DNA of 64,000 bases from an uncultured Oscillospiraceae bacterium (GCA_934465295.1 CAKSKU010000006.1:1-64000), one strand, 5' to 3'; shown: positions 43,286 through 51,759, counted from the first letter of the stretch. Numbers and translations: made by a program. The notes: a model not told the origin generated them from the sequence alone.

Positions 43286-43824
43286 GGAAAGAATTTGACA
43301 CCTACAAGGTGGGAACGGTCGCAAACTCTTGTTCCACTATGCACAAAATTGCGGACAAGGAGTTTACAAGTGAAGATTTCTCGATAAACAAGCTGGCTGA
43401 AATTACTGGTGCTGATTTAGAACTGCTGGATGAATACAGAAATTTGGGCGACATGGAATCAGTGAGATGTGATCTTGCAAGATATCATTATTATTTTAAC
43501 ATTGATGACACTATATTTAATCTCAATTTTGCGAGATCTTTATATATGGCTGCCGATAAAAATCTTAAAAGGGGTGACTTGACAGACGATGAGAAAAAAC
43601 GTATCACCGCACAAAAGAAAAAGTTTTGGTGGCAGATGATACAGCTCCTGCCGAGTTCGTATAATCAGAAGCGTACAGTCATGCTTAATTACGAGGTTAT
43701 AGCTAATATGTATAAATCCCGTAAGAGTCATAAACTTGACGAGTGGGTGGAACTGATGAGATATTTCAAGGAAAACCTGCCGTACAGTGAGCTTTTTACG
43801 GGAGAAAGAGTGAAAAGTAAATGA
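43286..43824 (+). CDS. Split gene, exon 2: divergent ThyX-like phage protein
   Basis: Continues from G 43286: (W)KEFDTYKVGTVANSCSTMHK to a stop at 43822. C-terminal LLPSSYNQKRTVMLNYEV then KLDEWVELMRYF resembles the ThyX C-terminal helix pair. A GTG at 43309 could give a short product from unspliced RNA. Confidence 0.8.
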
Positions 43825-43868
43825 ATGAAGTCAGAGAATTTTTAAAAAGATCAAGGATTTATAAAGTA

Positions 43869-43893
43869 CGCATAGAAAACATATTCTTTTATG
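43869..43893 (+). promoter_or_regulatory. 25-bp phage motif, copy 13
   Basis: CGC-N7-ACA-N7-TTATG, followed at once by AAAGGAG; 16 bp before ATG 43910. Confidence 0.75.
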
Positions 43894-43909
43894 AAAGGAG
43901 TTAATCTAT

Positions 43910-44224
43910 ATGAATAAAAAAATTTATATTTTATCGCGTGTCCATACTATTATGGTGGAGGATAATACTTATGCTGATTCGGACTATGAGGCAGTTTTTG
44001 TACATGTACCGCTTTTGGCGTCAACTGATATTAACCAGTTAATAAAATTGGGTAATGAAATCTTGGAGAGAGATTTTAAACCCGAGGATATTAATGGAAA
44101 AATAGATGTTGCTTCGATAAGAGGTGTCAGTGATCTTAGTTCATATCCGAAGTATATAGAAGAGTATCATTTAAATTCATTTGATATTAGCGGTATGACG
44201 ATTGATGTGGTTGATATGATTTAA
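43910..44224 (+). CDS. Hypothetical 104-aa phage protein
   Basis: Beta-rich start (KIYILSRVHTIMVEDNTYAD), helical end. Followed by a terminator-like hairpin (44231-44262). Unknown function. Confidence 0.6.
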   Translation: MNKKIYILSRVHTIMVEDNTYADSDYEAVFVHVPLLASTDINQLIKLGNEILERDFKPEDINGKIDVASIRGVSDLSSYPKYIEEYHLNSFDISGMTIDVVDMI

Positions 44225-44288
44225 CACCGTAAAGAGTTCAGGCTAACAGCTTGGGCTCTTTCTTTTATATTTTAAGGAGAGGAAAACA

Positions 44289-44630
44289 ATGAATGCTAAC
44301 GAATACCAGAAAAAATGTTTGAGAACCGAGCCGCCTGCAGCTAAGATCTCCGGAACGACAAGACTTGAAAATGGTCTTATGGGGCTTAATGGCGAAGCAG
44401 GAGAGGCTGTTGATATTTTAAAGAAGTTCCTGTTTCAGGGACATGATCTTGATAAGGTTCACCTTGCCAAAGAACTGGGCGATGTTGCTTGGTATCTTGC
44501 TGTTACGGCTGACGCACTTGGATATACTCTTGAAGAGATATTCGAGATGAATGTTGAGAAGTTGAGGGCAAGGTATCCTGACGGGTTCAGTGAAGAACTC
44601 AGCCGAAGCAGAAAGAAAGGTGATATTTAA
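44289..44630 (+). CDS. MazG-like nucleotide pyrophosphohydrolase
   Basis: 113 aa with the MazG metal-binding helices: NGEAGEAVDILKKFLFQ (ExxE) and HLAKELGDVAWYLAVTADAL (ExxD). Hydrolyses (d)NTPs or alarmones in relatives and is common in phages. TTATATTTTAAGGAG leader; stop overlaps next ATG. Confidence 0.88.
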   Translation: MNANEYQKKCLRTEPPAAKISGTTRLENGLMGLNGEAGEAVDILKKFLFQGHDLDKVHLAKELGDVAWYLAVTADALGYTLEEIFEMNVEKLRARYPDGFSEELSRSRKKGDI

Positions 44631-44968
44631 TGGGACAGCATAAACATAATCCGACAGCTATTGCTGCTAAAAACAAGGGAATACCCCGCAGAGAATATGA
44701 AAAAGCTCTCAGCGAGATGATAAGAAGAAAGATGCGTGAAATTACGGGTCTGCCTTATTCGGAAGAGATTCTTAATAAAGGCTATCAGCAGGGATGGCTC
44801 AGCGGTTTTGACTTCTCTTTACTTATCCAGGATATGACTATATCTGAAAACGGGTATGTCATTGACACAGGTAATTGGGAAAATGTTAATGCCGAAGTTG
44901 CCCTACGATTAGCAGAACAGATAAAGAAGCATCCGATTCTTTGGAAGCTTTTCTTTATGATTGCATGA
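44630..44968 (+). CDS. Hypothetical 112-aa phage protein
   Basis: Helical; NPTAIAAKNKGIPRREYEKA at the start, EALRLAEQIKKHPILWKLFF-like end. Translationally coupled to the MazG-like gene. Confidence 0.6.
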   Translation: MGQHKHNPTAIAAKNKGIPRREYEKALSEMIRRKMREITGLPYSEEILNKGYQQGWLSGFDFSLLIQDMTISENGYVIDTGNWENVNAEVALRLAEQIKKHPILWKLFFMIA

Positions 44969-45039
44969 AAGGAGAACGACCAAGGTTTGATGTCAGAGTA
45001 AAGGAAACCTTTTGAAAAGAATAATCGTGAACGGGGACT

Positions 45040-45068
45040 GAGCTGAGATATTTTCTCGGCTCTTTTTT
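45040..45068 (+). terminator. Intrinsic terminator
   Basis: GAGCTGAGA / TCTCGGCTC stem with TATTT loop and six T residues, 3 bp before motif copy 14. The 44969-45039 stretch before it holds no gene. Confidence 0.8.
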
Positions 45069-45071
45069 ATA

Positions 45072-45096
45072 CGCGTAAAAAACATCTCCCTTTATG
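45072..45096 (+). promoter_or_regulatory. 25-bp phage motif, copy 14
   Basis: CGC-N7-ACA-N7-TTATG; 16 bp before ATG 45113. Confidence 0.75.
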
Positions 45097-45112
45097 AAAG
45101 GAGTTGATATTT

Positions 45113-45241
45113 ATGGGTATACATAAGAAAACTTGTGAGAAGATAAAAATGCTTTATAAGAGCGGCTGGACAATTGCTGATCTTGCAAAGAGATTTGATC
45201 TTCGCGAAAGTATAATATTGGCTATTTGTAATAACAACTAA
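45113..45241 (+). CDS. 42-aa helix-turn-helix peptide
   Basis: KIKMLYKSGWTIADLAKRFD then LRESIILAICNN: a minimal resolvase/Hin-like HTH. Excellent AAAGGAG leader. Could be a tiny DNA-binding regulator. Confidence 0.6.
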   Translation: MGIHKKTCEKIKMLYKSGWTIADLAKRFDLRESIILAICNNN

Positions 45242-45306
45242 ACATGAAGAGCTTCGGTTAGAAATAATCGGGGCTCTTTCTTTTATATTTTAAGGAGATG
45301 ATAAAA

Positions 45307-45654
45307 ATGTCTAAAATAGGCAAAGAAATGCCTGCTGAATATTCTGATAAGTTTGATGAGCTTAGACAGAATCGAGTTGAAATGTCTTTTTACAAGTATG
45401 GCACGGCTAAAGACAACTTCGGAATGAAACTGACCAATGCTGTCAAGAACCACGACCTTTGTATGAAGAAGTACGAAGAAACAGGCAACACCGAATATTT
45501 ATGCGATGCAGCTAATTATCTCATGTTTGAGTATATGTACCCACAGCACCCTAAGGCTCATTTCAGGGCTACGGGTTCGTCTGAATCGGCAGGCATCATT
45601 GGAAGCTGTGTAAATGACTTGAAAAAGGAAACCGAGGGGTATTATGACCGATAA
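45307..45654 (+). CDS. Hypothetical 115-aa phage protein
   Basis: Start chosen at ATG 45307, since ATG 45298 abuts the SD (AAGGAG). Contains DAANYLMFEYMYPQHPKAHF and ATGSSESAGIIG, a block frequent in clostridial phages; function unknown. Overlaps the next gene. Confidence 0.65.
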   Translation: MSKIGKEMPAEYSDKFDELRQNRVEMSFYKYGTAKDNFGMKLTNAVKNHDLCMKKYEETGNTEYLCDAANYLMFEYMYPQHPKAHFRATGSSESAGIIGSCVNDLKKETEGYYDR

Positions 45655-45946
45655 AGAGATAGCGGCGCTCATACATCGCAGACGTCAGCAGATACTTGTA
45701 CATTCGGTTTTATATTATCGAATGAATGAAAATCTTATTGATGACACAACGTGGAGCAGGTGGGCGGTCGAACTGGAAGATTTGCAGAACCGATACCCGG
45801 AGATAGCAAGGACAGTTCCATTGTATAAGGAGTTTGAGAATTTTGACCACTCCACGGGTTCCGATCTGCCTTTGGATAATTCCTGGGCAATAAACAAAGC
45901 GAAGTATCTTTTATATTTAAGGGGTGAGAGAGTTGGCTCGATTTAG
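45644..45946 (+). CDS. Hypothetical 100-aa phage protein
   Basis: RRRQQILVHSVLYYRMNENL then DDTTWSRWAVELEDLQ; resembles small DnaT/DUF phage proteins linked to DNA metabolism, no firm family. Overlaps both neighbours. Confidence 0.6.
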   Translation: MTDKEIAALIHRRRQQILVHSVLYYRMNENLIDDTTWSRWAVELEDLQNRYPEIARTVPLYKEFENFDHSTGSDLPLDNSWAINKAKYLLYLRGERVGSI

Positions 45947-46124
45947 TAAAAATCACGAGGGCTATCCCGACCCGACAGCCGGCGAAGCAATGCGGCATAT
46001 TGAAGACGAGATGCGTGTGAAAAAGCTTCTTAAAATGATATTTGAGCTTTGTGATGTATTCGGGTTCAGGATCGATGGCAGGATCACGCTCGTTGATAAA
46101 AGGACAAATAAGGTGTGGAAGTGA
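45933..46124 (+). CDS. Hypothetical 63-aa phage protein
   Basis: TTG 45933 is preferred over GTG 45924, which touches the AAGGGG SD. DPTAGEAMRHIEDEMRVKKL is typical of small phage proteins placed near VRR-NUC or transcription genes. Confidence 0.55.
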   Translation: MARFSKNHEGYPDPTAGEAMRHIEDEMRVKKLLKMIFELCDVFGFRIDGRITLVDKRTNKVWK

Positions 46125-46126
46125 CA

Positions 46127-46151
46127 CGCAGAAAAAACAAGTCTGTTTATG
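46127..46151 (+). promoter_or_regulatory. 25-bp phage motif, copy 15
   Basis: CGC-N7-ACA-N7-TTATG starting 2 bp after the preceding stop; 12 bp before ATG 46164. Confidence 0.75.
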
Positions 46152-46163
46152 GAGGTGATATTT

Positions 46164-46379
46164 ATGGCTTTTGTATTGAATGTAAAATGTACTTCAAACG
46201 AAGAAATGATCAAACTAAGAGAAATCGTACATTTAAGTTTGGTTGGCAGTCCGGCATATATAAACAGTGAAATTATGGTTTGCGATTTGCAGGACGATGC
46301 CTTTACCTTAATTGTAGGAAATAACAACAAGCATGACGTTGAGTACGATGTTCACAGTACAAATTTATTAAATCGCTGA
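46164..46379 (+). CDS. Hypothetical 71-aa phage protein
   Basis: GGAGGTG 8 nt before ATG. Beta-rich (AFVLNVKCTSNEEMIKLREI, DDAFTLIVGNN). Unknown function. Confidence 0.55.
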   Translation: MAFVLNVKCTSNEEMIKLREIVHLSLVGSPAYINSEIMVCDLQDDAFTLIVGNNNKHDVEYDVHSTNLLNR

Positions 46380-46424
46380 TTGAGAACTAAACCCTGTGTA
46401 GAAATACATGGGGTTTTACTTTTG

Positions 46425-46449
46425 CGCAGAAAAAACATATCCCTTTATG
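46425..46449 (+). promoter_or_regulatory. 25-bp phage motif, copy 16
   Basis: CGC-N7-ACA-N7-TTATG; 16 bp before ATG 46466. A hairpin (ACCCTGTGTAG / ACATGGGGT) and T-tract precede it. Confidence 0.75.
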
Positions 46450-46465
46450 AAAAGGAGATGTTACA

Positions 46466-46642
46466 ATGGAAAAACTAAAAAGATACATAAAAAAGACTTG
46501 GAAGAACAAGGCGGTTGCATTGTTATTATTCATTATAGGTTTGATTACCTTGATGATCGAGAACGACTGTACAGTCCTGATATTCGTAACTATAGTCTTT
46601 GTAGTACCTTTATGGCTTGCAAAACGTAACAAGATCGAATAA
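46466..46642 (+). CDS. Small two-TM membrane protein
   Basis: 58 aa: basic start, hydrophobic 17-33 and 38-51, basic end. AAAGGAG 7 nt before ATG. Holin-like size but no evidence for that role. Confidence 0.6.
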   Translation: MEKLKRYIKKTWKNKAVALLLFIIGLITLMIENDCTVLIFVTIVFVVPLWLAKRNKIE

Positions 46643-46681
46643 GTTTTGAGGGCGTTTGAAATACAGCGCCTTTGATTTTCA

Positions 46682-46918
46682 GCCCACTTTTGTTTGGTCT
46701 GCCCACTTTTATATTTGGGCAGAGAGAAAAAATCGGTAAAATATGCACCAAACGTGAATAAAAAATGCGTTTCTGCCCACTTTTAAAAACAAAAGTGGGC
46801 ACGCTTAAAGCACGTAGGTACGTCGTTTGCGGGGTTTCTGCCCACTTTCCCACTTTTTCCTTTAATTAATGTGAGAAAAAGTTTATATATTTATATAAAT
46901 ATGGCTTACAAAAGTGGG
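46682..46918 (+). repeat. Iteron-like cluster of GCCCACTTTT
   Basis: Seven copies in 237 bp: direct at 46682, 46701, 46775, 46840 (GCCCACTTT) and 46849 (CCCACTTTTT); inverted at 46791 and 46910 (AAAAGTGGG). 46775 and 46791 form a palindrome. An AT-only stretch follows 46858. The whole 46643-47021 gap holds no credible gene. Candidate replication origin or repressor-operator array. Confidence 0.75.
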
Positions 46919-47021
46919 TTTCCGGGCAAAACGTATTTTTCAGTGAAAAGAGGTGAATTCCAATGAATATTTTCAAACCATAGCAAAAGAGGGTTACAGG
47001 GTGACCTCTTTTGTGTTTTTC

Positions 47022-47050
47022 TTGCAATTTAGCTTTTGACGTGGTATAAT
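47022..47050 (+). promoter_or_regulatory. Sigma-A promoter
   Basis: TTGCAA 47022-47027, 17-bp spacer, perfect TATAAT 47045-47050, 28 bp before ATG 47079. A host-type promoter, unlike the neighbouring motif-driven units. A hairpin with T-run (46983-47020) isolates it from upstream. Confidence 0.8.
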
Positions 47051-47078
47051 ATAGAAAAACTATATGGAGGTAATCGCT

Positions 47079-47477
47079 ATGAGCAAACGTAAAGACGACT
47101 ATGAAGAAGTTGACATTCAATATGACGGTGCAGGAAACGAGATACACGTGTTTGACGGACCTCTCGGAAAAGCATTTGTTAAAAAGCTGTCATCACTTGA
47201 TTGGTTACCTACCGGTGAGGAGTATTGTCCGGATTGTCACAAGCTGCTTACACATCGTGACGGATATTGGGAGTGTGATATTTGCAAATACTCAATAACC
47301 GATGATGAAGCGGAAAATGGTGACGGCTATCCTACATTGGATTCAACTTATGAAGATGACTATGGTACATATTACGAAGATGATTCGTGTACCGATGACG
47401 AAGATGATGACAAAGATGATGACGAATTGGAATGTGACAGCGGTTATGAAGATTACGATTATCACGAAGAATATTGA
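47079..47477 (+). CDS. Zinc-ribbon protein with very acidic tail
   Basis: 132 aa: CPDCHKLLTHRDGYWECDIC zinc ribbon (about 50-69), then an Asp/Glu/Tyr tail (about 85-132). Host-type promoter upstream suggests expression in the lysogen. The acidic tail could mimic DNA or bind basic proteins. Function unknown. Confidence 0.65.
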   Translation: MSKRKDDYEEVDIQYDGAGNEIHVFDGPLGKAFVKKLSSLDWLPTGEEYCPDCHKLLTHRDGYWECDICKYSITDDEAENGDGYPTLDSTYEDDYGTYYEDDSCTDDEDDDKDDDELECDSGYEDYDYHEEY

Positions 47478-47541
47478 ATAGTTGTCGGACGGGCTTGCGC
47501 TTTCGGGTGCAGGCTCGTTTTTATTTATGCGGATTTTGCTC

Positions 47542-47566
47542 CGCGAAAAAAACATACCCTTTTATG
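47542..47566 (+). promoter_or_regulatory. 25-bp phage motif, copy 17 (no gene behind it)
   Basis: CGC-N7-ACA-N7-TTATG followed within 5 bp by a hairpin (AGAGAAG / CTTCTCT) and T-run ending about 47595, so a transcript would be only about 30 nt. Confidence 0.7.
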
Positions 47567-47598
47567 GAGAGAAGGAAAACTTCTCTTTTTATTTTCTC

Positions 47599-47623
47599 CG
47601 CAAAAATTTCAAGATACATTATG
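47599..47623 (+). promoter_or_regulatory. 25-bp phage motif, copy 18
   Basis: CGC-N7-TCA-N7-TTATG; 49 bp before ATG 47673. Confidence 0.7.
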
Positions 47624-47672
47624 GAAACCAATAAGGTTGACAAACTTTTATATTTTGAAAGGAGAATGTGTT

Positions 47673-47903
47673 ATGCTTAAAGACACAGCGAACAATTTTG
47701 TAAATGATATGAGGGAAGCTGAAAAAGAGTTTATGCTTTATGTTGCTGAAAACGGTACATTTAAGGAATTAGATGTGCACGGAGGAGCATTAATATTGAG
47801 ACTCATGAATCTGCTTCACAAATCGTATGAAGTTGTTCTTGAGGAAGCAAAAACAATTGATGACATTAATGCAAAGCTTGACAAACTTATTGAAAAGAAG
47901 TAA
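47673..47903 (+). CDS. Hypothetical 76-aa helical protein
   Basis: ATG 47673 behind TTATATTTTGAAAGGAG. All helix (NNFVNDMREAEKEFMLYV, KTIDDINAKLDKLIEKK coiled end). Unknown. Confidence 0.6.
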   Translation: MLKDTANNFVNDMREAEKEFMLYVAENGTFKELDVHGGALILRLMNLLHKSYEVVLEEAKTIDDINAKLDKLIEKK

Positions 47904-47962
47904 TAAAACAGGGACTGCGAGAAATCGTGGTCTCTTTTTCTTTTATTTTTTCGGAAAGGCTG

Positions 47963-48265
47963 GTGAAATGTTTGAAACAGGAACGTGATTTTCAGGCAAA
48001 GCTCATAAAGGAGCTTAAAGAAATGTTCAAGGGATGCCTTGTGATGAAGCTTGACGCTAACTATATTCAGGGTATTCCCGATCTTCTCATACTCTTTAAG
48101 GACAAGTGGGCAGTTCTTGAATGTAAAAAGTTCTCGAAAGCCAGTCATCAGCCAAATCAGGACTATTATGTTGATATTTTAAACAAAATGTCATTTTCAA
48201 GATTTATCAGTCCCGAAAACAAAGAGGAGGTATTAAATGAACTTCAACAAACATTCAAATCTTGA
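47963..48265 (+). CDS. VRR-NUC-like PD-(D/E)xK nuclease
   Basis: 100 aa from GTG 47963 (GGAAAGG upstream; TTG 47972 possible). QGIPDLLILFKDKWAVLECKK gives the PD...ExK catalytic core. Small phage nucleases of this type often accompany replication or recombination genes. Overlaps the next gene by 29 bp. Confidence 0.75.
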   Translation: MKCLKQERDFQAKLIKELKEMFKGCLVMKLDANYIQGIPDLLILFKDKWAVLECKKFSKASHQPNQDYYVDILNKMSFSRFISPENKEEVLNELQQTFKS

Positions 48266-48794
48266 GGGGCAGCATGCGTTCCTCGGGGCAAGCAAATATC
48301 ACTGGATAAACTATAGTGAGGACAAGATAGCAGATGCATATAACAGTTTTGTAGCTGCTCAAAAGGGAACGGAGCTGCATGAAATTGCCGCAAAGCTTAT
48401 AAAGAATGGAATACGTTTACCAAAATCACCAAAGACACTTAATCAGTATGTCAATGATGCTATCGGGTTTAAAATGATACCCGAGCAGGTATTATATTAT
48501 TCCGATAACTGCTTTGGTACTGCAGATGCGATCATATTTAAGGATAAGCTTCTGCGTATTCATGATCTTAAAACAGGCGTTACCCCGGCTCATATTGAAC
48601 AGCTCCTAATTTATGCGGCTCTGTTTTGTTTGGAGTACCATATCAAACCCTCGACTATCGATTTTGAATTAAGACTTTATCAGTCCGATTCATATACTGT
48701 CGAAAATCCTGATGCAGAAGTGATTCTACCCATCATGGATAAGATCATCTCTTTTGACAAGATCATTTCAAAAATTAAATCAGAACAGGAGTAA
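48237..48794 (+). CDS. PD-(D/E)xK (RecB/Cas4-like) exonuclease
   Basis: 185 aa: GTELHEIAAKLIKNG helix motif, FGTADAIIFKDKLLRIHDLK (D...DxK core), then AHIEQLLIYAALFC, which fits the RecB-type Q-x-x-x-Y motif. Probably trims DNA ends in recombination. Stop overlaps the polymerase start (TAATG). Confidence 0.8.
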   Translation: MNFNKHSNLEGQHAFLGASKYHWINYSEDKIADAYNSFVAAQKGTELHEIAAKLIKNGIRLPKSPKTLNQYVNDAIGFKMIPEQVLYYSDNCFGTADAIIFKDKLLRIHDLKTGVTPAHIEQLLIYAALFCLEYHIKPSTIDFELRLYQSDSYTVENPDAEVILPIMDKIISFDKIISKIKSEQE

Positions 48795-51496
48795 TGGCTA
48801 TGAATCCAACAGCAGACGATATTTTGATGCACTACGGTGTAAAGCGCCGTTCGGGTCGTTATCCGTGGGGAAGCGGTAAAGAACCTTATCAGCATTCCGC
48901 TGATTTTCTTGCAAGAGTGGAAGAGCTTCAGAAAATCTATCCTAAAGAAACCGATTTAGCTAAGGCACTTGATATGACAACAACAGATCTGCGTATGCAG
49001 CTCAAAGTTGCAAAGCATGAACGCCGTGAGCTCCTCGTGGCGAGAGCCAAGTCTTTGAGGGAAGACGGAAAATCTCTTAACGAGATCGCTGAAATGATGG
49101 GTTATGACAACGACTCATCTGTCCGTTCGCTCCTCAATGAGAATACAGCCGCTAAAAAATCAATGGCAAGGACTACTGCAGACGTTCTCAAGAAAGAGAT
49201 CGAAGAAAAGGGTATGATCGACGTTGGCGCAGGTGTTGAAAGAGATCTCGGTGTGTCAAGCGGTGTACTGAAAGAAGCCGTATTTATTCTTGAAACAGAA
49301 GGATACAACAAGTACGGTGTCGGTATTCCGCAGGTGACCAATCCGGGCAAGCAGACCATCACCACGGCGCTGTGCGACAAGGATGTCGAGTATAAAGATG
49401 CTATCAATAACCTCGGTGATATTAAGTCGGTCGTGAATTATTCTTCCGATGACGGCGGTCTTTCGTACAAAAAGCTCCAGTACCCGGCAAGTATTGACTC
49501 AGACAGAGTAAAGATACGCTATGGTGATGAGGGTGGTCTTGATAAAGACGGAGTTATCGAGCTTCGCCGTGGGGTCGAAGACCTTAGTCTCGGAAACAGT
49601 CACTATGCACAGGTGCGAATCCTTGTAGACGGCACACATTATCTTAAGGGTATGGCTATGTATTCGGATGATATGCCTGACGGCTGTGACATCGTATTCA
49701 ATACGAACAAACACAGCGGCACCGATAAGATGAAAGTTCTCAAAGAAATCAAACATGATGATCCGGATAATCCGTTCGGCGCAGCTATCAAGGCAAACGG
49801 TCAGAGTATGTATCTTGATAAAAACGGAAACGAAAAACTTTCGGCTATCAATAAGATCAAGGAGGAGGGCGACTGGGATAAAATGTCCAAGAACCTCTCA
49901 TCACAGTTCTTATCAAAGCAGCCTATGGAGCTTATCAATCGTCAGCTCAGACTTACATACGATGATGCTGAGGCAGAGTTCAAAGAGATATGTTCGCTTA
50001 CAAACCCGACTGTAAAAAGAAAGATGCTTGCCGATTTCGCAGACGAGTGCGACGGTGCAGTTGTACATCTTAAAGCGGCGGCTCTTCCAAGACAGCTCAC
50101 ACAGGTAATTCTTCCGTTGTCAAATCTTCCCGAGAACGAAGTATATGCGCCGAATTATCAGAACGGTGAAAAGCTCGCCTTGGTAAGATACCCTCACGGC
50201 GGTACGTTTGAGATACCTGTACTTACTGTCAACAACAAGAACAAGTCGGGAAAGAGTATCCTCGGCAATGTGACAGATGCGATCGGCATTAATGCGAAGG
50301 TGGCTGAACGCTTATCCGGCGCTGACTTCGATGGCGACCAGGTTATCTGTATTCCGACAAACGACAAGGTAAAGATCCAGTCAACCCCCGCTCTCAGAGG
50401 TCTGAAAGACTTCAATCCCAAAGAGCAGTATGCTTATCATGAGGGAATGAAAGTAATGACCAAGGCTAACACTCAGAAACAAATGGGTGTAGTATCTAAC
50501 CTTATCACCGATATGACCTTAAAAGGAGCTTCCGAGGCTGAAATAACCCGTGCCGTAAAGCACAGCATGGTCGTAATCGATGCCGAAAAACATAAGTTAG
50601 ACTATAAGCAGTCTGAAAAAGACAACGGTATTGCCGAACTCAGGAAGAAGTATCAGGGCTATACCACAGCAGAGGGCAAGTATGTGGGAGGGGCATCCAC
50701 CCTCCTGTCCCGTAAGAAGCAGGATGTACGGATACCCGAAAGAAAGGGCAGCGGCATCATCGACCCTGAAACGGGAAAGGTGACATACAAAGAGAGCGGC
50801 AGAACTTATGTGGATAAGAAGACAGGTAAGATCGTCCGTGCTACACAGAAATCTAAGCTCCTCACCGAAACAGATGACCTCCGTACCCTTTCATCGGGAA
50901 CAAAGCAGGAAAATGCTTATGCTGACTACGGCAATAAGATGAAAGCCCTTGCAAACAGAGCCCGAAAAGAGCTTATGAAAAGGGAAAAAATAGAATACTC
51001 GGCAAGCGCTAAAAAGGTATACGCTCCGGAAGTTGATTCCTTGAACAGCAAACTGGCAATCGCCGAAATGAATGCTCCGAAAGAAAGACGGGCACAGGCG
51101 GTAGCCAATTCAAAGCTTAAGGCAATGGTTCAGGACAATCCATCACTTGCAAAAGATAAAAAAACATTCAGAAAGATCGCAAACACAACGATACAAAACG
51201 AACGTGATAAAGTCGGTGCAAGCGGAAAGAACAGTCGAATCGACATTACCGATAAGGAATGGGAAGCTATTCAGGCTGGCGCAATAACCGACTCAAAGCT
51301 GTCATCGATCCTGCGTTATGCTGATGCCGACAAAGTAAAAGAAAGAGCAATGCCAAAGACAAAAGCAAAGCTTACTGTTGCAAAGCAGAACAAGATCAAA
51401 TCCATGTCAAGCATGGGTTACACCAATGCCGAAATAGCTAAAGCACTTGGCGTGTCCACATCTACAATTTCCAAATACTTAAACGGCGATAGTTGA
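48794..51496 (+). CDS. Single-chain two-barrel RNA polymerase (YonO/QDE-1-like) with HTH regions
   Basis: 900 aa. Residues 6-30 hold DILMHYGVKRRSGRYPWGSG, a variant of the HHG tag. Two N-terminal HTH-like helices follow (SLREDGKSLNEIAEMMGYDN). Around 505-520 lies ERLSGADFDGDQVICIP, the DxDGD metal motif of double-psi-beta-barrel RNA polymerases; conserved IRYPHGGTFEIPVL precedes it. The C-terminus is another HTH (MGYTNAEIAKALGVSTSTIS). SPbeta YonO shows that such enzymes are DNA-dependent RNA polymerases. Here it precedes the structural operon, suggesting that it reads phage promoters. Confidence 0.88.
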   Translation: MAMNPTADDILMHYGVKRRSGRYPWGSGKEPYQHSADFLARVEELQKIYPKETDLAKALDMTTTDLRMQLKVAKHERRELLVARAKSLREDGKSLNEIAEMMGYDNDSSVRSLLNENTAAKKSMARTTADVLKKEIEEKGMIDVGAGVERDLGVSSGVLKEAVFILETEGYNKYGVGIPQVTNPGKQTITTALCDKDVEYKDAINNLGDIKSVVNYSSDDGGLSYKKLQYPASIDSDRVKIRYGDEGGLDKDGVIELRRGVEDLSLGNSHYAQVRILVDGTHYLKGMAMYSDDMPDGCDIVFNTNKHSGTDKMKVLKEIKHDDPDNPFGAAIKANGQSMYLDKNGNEKLSAINKIKEEGDWDKMSKNLSSQFLSKQPMELINRQLRLTYDDAEAEFKEICSLTNPTVKRKMLADFADECDGAVVHLKAAALPRQLTQVILPLSNLPENEVYAPNYQNGEKLALVRYPHGGTFEIPVLTVNNKNKSGKSILGNVTDAIGINAKVAERLSGADFDGDQVICIPTNDKVKIQSTPALRGLKDFNPKEQYAYHEGMKVMTKANTQKQMGVVSNLITDMTLKGASEAEITRAVKHSMVVIDAEKHKLDYKQSEKDNGIAELRKKYQGYTTAEGKYVGGASTLLSRKKQDVRIPERKGSGIIDPETGKVTYKESGRTYVDKKTGKIVRATQKSKLLTETDDLRTLSSGTKQENAYADYGNKMKALANRARKELMKREKIEYSASAKKVYAPEVDSLNSKLAIAEMNAPKERRAQAVANSKLKAMVQDNPSLAKDKKTFRKIANTTIQNERDKVGASGKNSRIDITDKEWEAIQAGAITDSKLSSILRYADADKVKERAMPKTKAKLTVAKQNKIKSMSSMGYTNAEIAKALGVSTSTISKYLNGDS

Positions 51497-51512
51497 AAGG
51501 AGTGAAACAATA

Positions 51513-51752
51513 ATGACTATATGTGCCCTTACTACCAAAGACAACCCGTTTGACCCATTCACACAATTTAATGAATGGTATAACTTTGACATTGATAAAG
51601 GTTACAATTCTTGCGGCTATTTAGACAGAATTGCTCACACTTCTGATCAATTGTCTGATGAAGAAAACGCTCGTGAAATCGAAAGAGCAATCGATGAAAT
51701 CATTAAATACGACTTCATGAACAATTACAAGAAAGTTAAAACAACAGCCTGA
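51513..51752 (+). CDS. Hypothetical 79-aa phage protein
   Basis: AAAGGAG 8 nt before ATG 51513. FTQFNEWYNFDIDKGYNSCG then acidic helix. Frequent small partner gene between such polymerase genes and packaging genes; unknown function. Confidence 0.6.
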   Translation: MTICALTTKDNPFDPFTQFNEWYNFDIDKGYNSCGYLDRIAHTSDQLSDEENAREIERAIDEIIKYDFMNNYKKVKTTA

Positions 51753-51759
51753 CCACCAC

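Noticed and set aside
43821..43904. 27-codon ORF after the split gene
   Set aside because: It reads through motif copy 13 and the next RBS, so chance openness is more likely.
46682..46918. CRISPR array
   Set aside because: The repeats are only about 10 bp, occur in both orientations, and have uneven spacing without unique spacers of constant length.
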